Source: Spirochaetes bacterium ADurb.Bin110 (lineage in GTDB: Bacteria; Spirochaetota; Spirochaetia; Treponematales; Rectinemataceae). Taken from it: 36,897 nucleotides of DNA. The notes under the pieces were generated by a model, which was not told where the DNA came from, did no database searches, and saw only the letters and a program-made list of their open reading frames with translations. Positions 31,700 to 36,897 of the stretch are shown here, one piece after another. Positions within the stretch are counted from its first letter, which is position 1. Every line of letters begins with the position of its first letter. A program made the translations under genes and the position numbers. The stretch spans positions 1-36,897 of the forward strand of contig MWDY01000172.1 in the NCBI GenBank assembly GCA_002070755.1, given 5' to 3'.

Positions 31700-33499
31700 A
31701 TGATCACAATCGATGAACTGCGCAGAAAATACATTGAATTCTTCAAGGCTCGAGGCCATGTCGAGATTAGCGGGAAGTCGCTCATCCCAGAGAATGATCC
31801 AACTGTACTTTTTACAACTGCAGGTATGCATCCTCTCGTGCCATATCTGCTTGGCGAACCACACCCTGCTGGCAAGAGGCTGACCGATTATCAGAAGTGC
31901 ATCCGCACCGGAGACATAGATATGGTTGGCGATTCCAGTCATCTGACTTTTTTTGAAATGCTTGGCAACTGGTCTTTGGGCGATTACTTCAAAAATGAGG
32001 CTATTCATTGGTCCTACGAGTTTTTGACAAGTCCAGATTATTTGGGTATAGATCCTGCCAAGCTCTCTGTTACTGTATTTGCTGGCGATGAATCGGTGCC
32101 GCGAGACGACGAGTCGGCTTATTTATGGAAAATTGTTGGCATCCCTGAGGAGAGAATATTTTTCCTTCCGCGCGAGGACAATTGGTGGGGTCCCGCTGGA
32201 GAAACTGGCCCCTGTGGTCCGGATACGGAAATGTTTGTCGATACGGGTGCGCCTGCCTGTGGTCCAGATTGCAGACCAGGCTGCCATTGCGGCAAGTACT
32301 TTGAAATCTGGAACGATGTCTTTATGCAGTATAACAAGAAGGCAGATGGAAGCTATGAGCCCCTTGCTCGCCCTTGTGTCGATACTGGCATGGGAATTGA
32401 GCGCACTGTTGCCATGCTACAGAGGAAAAAGTCAGTCTATGAAATCGAGGCCTTTACCCCAATCTTGAGCGTACTTGAATCTATTACCGGTAAGACTTAT
32501 GGAGCTTCTAGCATCGATCCCGAAATCGATCGAAGTTTTCGCATAATAGCAGATCATATTCGGGCGGCGACATTCATTCTCGGAGACCCTAAAGCTGTTT
32601 TGCCGTCCAATATTGGAGCTGGATATGTGCTCAGGCGCTTGATTCGCCGTGCGGTTCGTCATGGACGAAAGCTTGGTATCGACGGACTTTTCCTTTCAAG
32701 GCCTGCTCAAGCAGTCATCGATATCTACAAAGAGCCCTATCCCGAATTGCTTGAAAATGCCGGTCGCATTTTTGAAGAGCTCGAGCGAGAAGAGAAAAAA
32801 TTTCTCGAAACTTTGCAGAAAGGGGAGCATGAATTTGAGAAGATCTTGCCAAATCTTCTAAAGAATCCAGATAGAGTCATGCCAGGAAGGCTTGCTTTCA
32901 AGCTCTATGATACCTATGGTTTTCCTATTGAACTGACCGAGGAGCTGGCAGCTGAGCATAAGCTCAAGGTAGACAAGCAGGGCTTCGAGGAGGCCTTTAA
33001 GAAGCATCAAGAGCTTTCAAGGGCCGGAAGTGAACAGGTTTTCAAGGGAGGATTGGCAGACCATTCGGAAATTGTGACGCGATACCACAGCGCGACTCAT
33101 CTTTTGCACAAGGCATTGCGCTTAGTGCTTGGCAATCATGTTGCTCAGAAAGGCTCGAATATAACAGCCGAACGCTTACGCTTCGATTTCTCTCACCCCG
33201 CCCCGATGACGGCCGAACAAATCGCGGCCGTCGAACGCATTGTGAATGAACAGATAGCTCGAGATCTGACTGTGACAATGGAGATGATGCCTCCAGAGGA
33301 AGCAAAGTGTGCCGGTGCTATTGCGCTTTTTGGCGAGAAATATGAGCCTATTGTAAAAGTCTATTCGATGGGCGATTTTTCAAAGGAAGTATGCGGTGGT
33401 CCTCATGTCTCGCATACTGGCGAGATAGGAAAATTCAAGATAATCAAGGAACAGTCCTCGAGTGCTGGGGTGCGGCGTATCTACGCTGTGCTGGAATAG
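31700..33499 (+). CDS. alaS: Alanyl-tRNA synthetase, short form without C-Ala domain
   Basis: Charges tRNA-Ala and should hydrolyse mischarged Ser/Gly. The 599 residues comprise the class II aminoacylation core (ARGHVEISGKSLIPENDPTVLFTTAGM near the N-terminus, FFEMLGNWSLGDYFKNEAI, ETGPCGPDTEMF, GMGIERTVAMLQ), the tRNA-recognition region (VLPSNIGAGYVLRRLIRRAVRHGRKLG) and the SAD editing domain with zinc ligands H463 and H467 (HSATH), C565 and H569 (CGGPH). It ends right after SAD; most bacterial AlaRS are about 870 residues and carry a C-terminal C-Ala dimerisation/tRNA domain. Short AlaRS of about 600 residues is the known spirochaetal form (e.g. Borrelia). No SD precedes the ATG and no T-box is visible. 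It diverges from the epimerase gene. Confidence 0.95.
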   Translation: MITIDELRRKYIEFFKARGHVEISGKSLIPENDPTVLFTTAGMHPLVPYLLGEPHPAGKRLTDYQKCIRTGDIDMVGDSSHLTFFEMLGNWSLGDYFKNEAIHWSYEFLTSPDYLGIDPAKLSVTVFAGDESVPRDDESAYLWKIVGIPEERIFFLPREDNWWGPAGETGPCGPDTEMFVDTGAPACGPDCRPGCHCGKYFEIWNDVFMQYNKKADGSYEPLARPCVDTGMGIERTVAMLQRKKSVYEIEAFTPILSVLESITGKTYGASSIDPEIDRSFRIIADHIRAATFILGDPKAVLPSNIGAGYVLRRLIRRAVRHGRKLGIDGLFLSRPAQAVIDIYKEPYPELLENAGRIFEELEREEKKFLETLQKGEHEFEKILPNLLKNPDRVMPGRLAFKLYDTYGFPIELTEELAAEHKLKVDKQGFEEAFKKHQELSRAGSEQVFKGGLADHSEIVTRYHSATHLLHKALRLVLGNHVAQKGSNITAERLRFDFSHPAPMTAEQIAAVERIVNEQIARDLTVTMEMMPPEEAKCAGAIALFGEKYEPIVKVYSMGDFSKEVCGGPHVSHTGEIGKFKIIKEQSSSAGVRRIYAVLE

Positions 33500-33506
33500 G
33501 TATATG

Positions 33507-33998
33507 CTATTCTGGTCTCATTCTTTTGAGAGCTTGAACGGCTACGCGGTCATCCTCAGGAACAAGGCGCAAAAACCATGAGCCTTCGCATTTGACTCTT
33601 TGCCACCATACTTCGCGTATGGCTTCTTCAAGGAGCGACTTTAAGCGCCACACCTCTTCGTCATAATCCATATCTTGCTGACAAAATATATATTCTCCTA
33701 TGTCAAGACAAAATAAAGGGGTCCTTCCTAGATTTATATCATTTGGATCATTGGGAGCTATTGTTTTAATATATTTGTTTTCTGCCAAAAGATATACTGC
33801 AGATGGCTCGAGCTTGTCAAAAACCTTAGGTCCGTCTTTGGTCATTGTGGAAAGACCTTCTTCTTCAAACTCCAGCAGCAGTTCAGACTTACAACAGAGA
33901 ATATCCGACAGAGTCTTTGCTTCGATAATCCGAGGTTCTTCTATAAGGACATAATCGATACTTCGGCATAGATGCAGAATTCTGAGTTCGATTTCCAT
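33507..33998 (-). CDS. Hypothetical protein, unknown family
   Basis: A 163-residue soluble, acidic protein with no domain I recognise. Notable stretches are LRILHLCRSIDYVLIEEPRIIEAKTLSDILCC at the N-terminus, a central LAENKYIKTIAPNDPNDINLGRTPLFCLDIGEYIFCQQ and a C-terminal Trp-rich helix (EEAIREVWWQRVKCEGSWFLRLVPEDDRVAVQAL). Five cysteines are present but without a CXXC pattern. No membrane segment or signal is visible. I choose ATG at 33998; a TTG at 34052 would extend it by 18 residues that overlap a TTGACA -35 element. No SD precedes either. It converges with alaS (7 bp gap). Codon usage and frame integrity look normal, so it is probably a real, possibly lineage-specific gene. Confidence 0.6.
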   Translation of the reverse strand: MEIELRILHLCRSIDYVLIEEPRIIEAKTLSDILCCKSELLLEFEEEGLSTMTKDGPKVFDKLEPSAVYLLAENKYIKTIAPNDPNDINLGRTPLFCLDIGEYIFCQQDMDYDEEVWRLKSLLEEAIREVWWQRVKCEGSWFLRLVPEDDRVAVQALKRMRPE

Positions 33999-34004
33999 AG
34001 GCGC

Positions 34005-34034
34005 ATTTTCAAATCTTTTAGCTATAATTGTCAA
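34005..34034 (-). promoter_or_regulatory. Putative leaderless promoter of the 33507 gene
   Basis: On the minus strand a perfect TTGACA (34029-34034), an 18-bp spacer and GAAAAT (34005-34010, 4 of 6) end six bases before the ATG at 33998. Confidence 0.4.
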
Positions 34035-34179
34035 GAGAGAAGCCAAGTTCAAGGATCAATAGAGAAACATAGATATGCATATATACCGCTCAAAGAGTTC
34101 ATAAAAACCTTATGCAAAGGCCGTTCAGATGGTGTTGGCGTGTACGACAATCTTATGTAAAGGCTACTCAAAATTCCGC

Positions 34180-34208
34180 TGGAAATCTTCTGAAATTGGT
34201 GATAGACT
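34180..34208 (+). promoter_or_regulatory. Putative leaderless promoter of dxs
   Basis: TGGAAA (34180-34185), a 17-bp spacer and TAGACT (34203-34208), both 4 of 6 matches, end eight bases before the ATG at 34217. Confidence 0.35.
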
Positions 34209-34216
34209 AATTCGAA

Positions 34217-36175
34217 ATGTCCTTGCTTGATCAAATTTCAGGACCAGCCGACCTGCAGGGCTTATCTATGCCCGATTTGCGGCGTCTCTCACAGGAAATT
34301 CGGCTTAGAATAATTGAGACTGTACAGCGCAATGGCGGTCATCTTGCATCGAATCTGGGCGTTGTTGAGCTTACAATCGCGCTTCATCGAGTGTTTCAAT
34401 CGCCATACGATGCAATAGTCTGGGATGTTGGACACCAGTGCTATTCTCATAAGATTTTGACAGGTCGTGCAACACGATTCGTAACCCTTCGGAGAAAAGG
34501 GGGTTTATCGGGGTTCCCCAAGCGAAAAGAGAGCAAGCACGACATCTTCGATACAGGGCATTCTTCTACAGCCATCTCTTCGGCTCTTGGACTTCTTCAG
34601 GCCCGCTTGAGCACAGGCCATGATGGCAGAGTGATTGCAGTTGTGGGCGATGGAGCCCTTACCGCTGGGCTTTCGATGGAAGGACTCAGTAATGCGGGTC
34701 AGTTGGGTTTGCCTCTTATCATTGTCTTAAATGACAACCGTATGTCTATCTCCAACTCTGTGGGCTCGATATCAAGATATCTTTCAAAGCTTTCAGCCTC
34801 TGTACAATATCAGTCCTTGCGCTCGCGTGTGGATGCGATGGTTTTGAAGATACCTCGTATTGGTGAAACGCTCTTTTCCCTTATCAACAGGACCAAGCGA
34901 GCCATAAAAGCTATATTCTTCAAAGAGAATCTTTTTGTCGATTATGGATTCGAATATGTTGGGCCTATCGATGGGCACAATCTTGTCTCATTGATAAATG
35001 CCTTTAAGCATGTCCGCAAGCTGAATAGGCCAGTTGTTGTCCATGTAGTGACAAGAAAAGGGAAGGGGCTAGAAAAAGCAGAAGAGGATCCAGAGACTTT
35101 TCATGGCCTAGGTCCAGCATGCCCTGATATACCGGGGCCTGGAACGATCAGTCACGGAGAAAGTTTTACATCGTGTTTTGCTAATGCTCTCATAAGATGC
35201 GCAGAGAAAGAACCACGCATGGTTGCGATAACTGCTGCTATGGCCTCAGGCACAGGGGTTTCGAGGCTCAGAGAGCGCTATCCACATAGAGTCTATGATG
35301 TGGGCATTGCGGAACAGCATTCAGTGGCATTTGCTGCTGGTCTTGCGCAAGGTGGTCTGCGGCCAGTGGTAGCTGTGTATTCTACTTTTATGCAGAGGGC
35401 GGTCGATCAGGTGTTCCAGGAAGTAGCGCTGGCAAAACAGCCAGTGTTGTTTGCACTCGATCGGGCTGGAGCCGTTGGAGAAGATGGCGAGACTCACCAG
35501 GGAATCTACGATATTGTTCTCTTTAAGGCCATGCCAAACCTGTTGTTCTTTGCTCCTGCGGATGGCCAGGAATTATCGGCTTTCATGGATCTAGCTCTTA
35601 CTCTTGATATGCCTTGCATGATGCGATATCCCAAGGCTTTCTCACCTTCTGTGACTCTTCCAATAGCACCGCTTGAGATTGGAAGAGGGGTTTTTATGCG
35701 CGAGCATGATGATGCAAGAATACTTATATTGGCTGTTGGACCGCTCTCCTATATTGCAGCCGAGGTATCGGATGAACTAGAGACAAAAGGGATCGTTGCG
35801 GATGTCTACAATGTCCGATTCATATCTCCGATCGACGAAGAACACCTTGTCGATGTCTGTTCTCGCTATGATGGAGTCTTGACAATCGAGGATGGAGTAC
35901 TGACTGGTGGTCTTGGAGAGTCTGTGGCGGGAATACTCATGCGTAAAGGTATGCAGATCAAAATCTCATCTCTGGGTTTTGGTTCGATACCGCCTTCTCA
36001 AGCAACCAGAGAAGAGCTTCTATCAAGCGCAGGCCTTGATACAAAAGGAATACAAAAAGCTCTGTACGAGCTATTAGATTTCTCCGATCTTTCAAAGCAG
36101 CAATTAGTAGAAGAAATCCCAGTGGACTTGTCTGGAACTATATCTACTCCTAGTGAGATGCAGCATGCGCATTAG
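34217..36175 (+). CDS. dxs: 1-deoxy-D-xylulose-5-phosphate synthase
   Basis: A thiamine-diphosphate enzyme joining pyruvate and glyceraldehyde 3-phosphate, the first step of the MEP isoprenoid pathway; the product also feeds thiamine and pyridoxal synthesis. In its 652 residues are GGHLASNLGVVELTIALH (40-57, with H42), WDVGHQCYSHKILTGR (69-84, H73), the ThDP motif VGDGALTAGLSMEGLSNAGQ through LNDNRMSIS (143-178), the catalytic-Glu block VGIAEQHSVAFAAGLA, and AVGEDGETHQGIYDI. Domain order is the normal ThDP, Pyr, transketolase-C. It is slightly longer than E. coli Dxs (620), with a polar C-terminal tail of about 25 residues that overlaps folP by 11 bp. No SD is visible at 34217; see the promoter at 34180-34208. 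The dxs-folP pair is an operon. Confidence 0.95.
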   Translation: MSLLDQISGPADLQGLSMPDLRRLSQEIRLRIIETVQRNGGHLASNLGVVELTIALHRVFQSPYDAIVWDVGHQCYSHKILTGRATRFVTLRRKGGLSGFPKRKESKHDIFDTGHSSTAISSALGLLQARLSTGHDGRVIAVVGDGALTAGLSMEGLSNAGQLGLPLIIVLNDNRMSISNSVGSISRYLSKLSASVQYQSLRSRVDAMVLKIPRIGETLFSLINRTKRAIKAIFFKENLFVDYGFEYVGPIDGHNLVSLINAFKHVRKLNRPVVVHVVTRKGKGLEKAEEDPETFHGLGPACPDIPGPGTISHGESFTSCFANALIRCAEKEPRMVAITAAMASGTGVSRLRERYPHRVYDVGIAEQHSVAFAAGLAQGGLRPVVAVYSTFMQRAVDQVFQEVALAKQPVLFALDRAGAVGEDGETHQGIYDIVLFKAMPNLLFFAPADGQELSAFMDLALTLDMPCMMRYPKAFSPSVTLPIAPLEIGRGVFMREHDDARILILAVGPLSYIAAEVSDELETKGIVADVYNVRFISPIDEEHLVDVCSRYDGVLTIEDGVLTGGLGESVAGILMRKGMQIKISSLGFGSIPPSQATREELLSSAGLDTKGIQKALYELLDFSDLSKQQLVEEIPVDLSGTISTPSEMQHAH

Positions 36176-36897
36176 CGCAAACAGAACACAGGTTAAACAC
36201 AATCTGAACAGGCTAAGACTTCCGAATGGACACTCTCTCGATCTTGGCAGAGCACCAGAACATTTGCCCTGTATCATGGGTATAGTCAATATTACGCAGG
36301 ATTCCTTTTTTGAAGGTAGCAGAAGACCTGAGCCAATAGCCGCAATAGAAACAGCCCTCGAAATGATAAGGCAGGGTGCCTCTATTATAGATTTTGGTGC
36401 TGAGTCTACAAGACCAGGTTCTATGGAAATCGATTCCGAAGAGGAGCTATCAAGAATTCTGCCTGTGCTTGAAGGCTTTAGAGCCGCAAGCGATGCTGTA
36501 GTCTCGGTCGATACACGCCACCCCAAAGTCGCAGAAGCAGCGCTTGCTGCTGGAGCGGATATAATCAATGATATCGAAGCATTGCAAAGGCCAGGCATGG
36601 CCAATATCGTGGCAAAGGCCAAGGCAGCAGCAATTCTCATGCATATGCAAGGAACGCCGCAAAATATGCAACAAACCCCTTCCTATGAAAACTGCCTCGT
36701 AGAAGTGTGCTCTTTTCTTGAAGGCGCCGCTAACCATGCTATCGAAGCTGGTATATACCCAGACGCCATAATCCTCGATCCAGGCATAGGGTTTGGTAAG
36801 CTCAGGGAGCACAATCTTGCCCTTTTGCAGGGTATTGAACGCATAGCTTCGCTTGGTTACCCTGTTCTGATTGGCCTTTCTCGTAAACGACTCATAG
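36165..36897 (+). CDS. folP: Dihydropteroate synthase, C-terminus cut by window edge
   Basis: Condenses 6-hydroxymethyl-dihydropterin pyrophosphate with p-aminobenzoate in folate biosynthesis; the sulfonamide target. The 244 visible codons contain MGIVNITQDSFFEGSR, IIDFGAESTRPGS, VSVDTRHPKVAEAALAAGAD, INDIEA, LMHMQGTPQNMQ, ILDPGIGFGK and PVLIGLSRKRLI, all DHPS pterin- and pABA-site blocks; about 30-40 residues should follow outside the window. The usual TPDSF is TQDSF here, a small deviation in the loop after the first strand. The ATG at 36165 lies inside dxs (11-bp overlap) with GTGAG a few bases upstream, so translation is probably coupled. An N-terminal tail of about 35 residues precedes the first TIM-barrel strand, longer than in the shortest homologues. 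Confidence 0.93.
   Translation, partial: MRISANRTQVKHNLNRLRLPNGHSLDLGRAPEHLPCIMGIVNITQDSFFEGSRRPEPIAAIETALEMIRQGASIIDFGAESTRPGSMEIDSEEELSRILPVLEGFRAASDAVVSVDTRHPKVAEAALAAGADIINDIEALQRPGMANIVAKAKAAAILMHMQGTPQNMQQTPSYENCLVEVCSFLEGAANHAIEAGIYPDAIILDPGIGFGKLREHNLALLQGIERIASLGYPVLIGLSRKRLI

Noticed and set aside
33972..34160. Plus-strand 62-codon ORF before dxs
   Set aside because: Overlaps the 33507 gene on the other strand; no SD and no family resemblance.
36104..36640. Minus-strand open frame of 178 codons
   Set aside because: Antisense to the dxs end and folP; the folP frame is clearly real.
1..36897. CRISPR arrays, insertion sequences, integrases, rRNA genes
   Set aside because: No regularly spaced repeats, transposase-like frames, attachment sites or rRNA segments were seen anywhere in the window.

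Overview
This 36.9 kb window looks like chromosomal DNA of an anaerobic spirochaete, probably a relative of Treponema or Rectinema. The strongest markers are a short alanyl-tRNA synthetase that stops after the SAD editing domain, a fused PyrB-PyrI aspartate carbamoyltransferase, and a 2-hydroxyacyl-CoA dehydratase-type iron-sulfur system. Base composition looks moderate and even. Genes are densely packed on both strands with short or overlapping junctions. I see no phage, insertion sequence, CRISPR array or rRNA. The taxonomic placement is inference from gene architecture.

Layout. 1-2251 (minus): truncated L-threonine 3-dehydrogenase and an EamA exporter. 2332-3958 (plus): a cytidylate-kinase-like/BON protein and an RlmB-type rRNA methyltransferase. 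4073-6812 (minus): an RNA m5U methyltransferase overlapping fused pyrBI. 6870-8291 (plus): a beta-CASP metallo-beta-lactamase nuclease, whose stop overlaps that of rpiB on the other strand. 8288-12775 (minus): tRNA-Thr(CGU), a 2-hydroxyacyl-CoA dehydratase-like protein, a dehydratase/activase fusion, MTA phosphorylase and rpiB. 12863-14338 (minus): a GNAT-like protein and a ROK sugar kinase. 14611-15867 (minus): peptidase T. 16026-16979 (plus): a DUF2156 protein. 17025-28286 (minus): a 1171-residue GH13 protein, an AddB-like and an AddA-like helicase-nuclease, and two half-size chromate transporters. 28416-31565: two TetR regulators, a membrane-anchored lytic transglycosylase and an NAD-dependent epimerase. 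31700-36897: alaS, a small unknown gene, dxs and the start of folP (DHPS).

Functional themes: pyrimidine, isoprenoid and folate biosynthesis; rRNA/tRNA modification and charging; recombination and repair; nucleoside and sugar salvage; peptide use; and a radical Fe-S dehydratase system. Most genes are housekeeping genes in short transcription units.

The most notable cross-cutting signal concerns translation starts. Genes divide into those with a clear Shine-Dalgarno (SD) sequence and about ten that lack one: EamA, the RNA methyltransferase, the MBL nuclease, rpiB, the dehydratase, pepT, the DUF2156 gene, alaS, the unknown 33507 gene and dxs. Almost every SD-less gene could be first in its transcript, and each has a -10-like hexamer (often TAnnnT) ending 6-11 nt before its start codon. 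That geometry would give leaderless or nearly leaderless mRNAs. A second clear signal is a perfect 18-bp palindrome filling the promoter spacer of the epimerase gene, a likely TetR-family operator.

No intergenic stretch exceeds 300 bp. The largest are 997-1276 (tdh leader with repeats, otherwise featureless), 14339-14610 (GNAT promoter plus two inverted repeats) and 29775-29980 (two divergent promoters).
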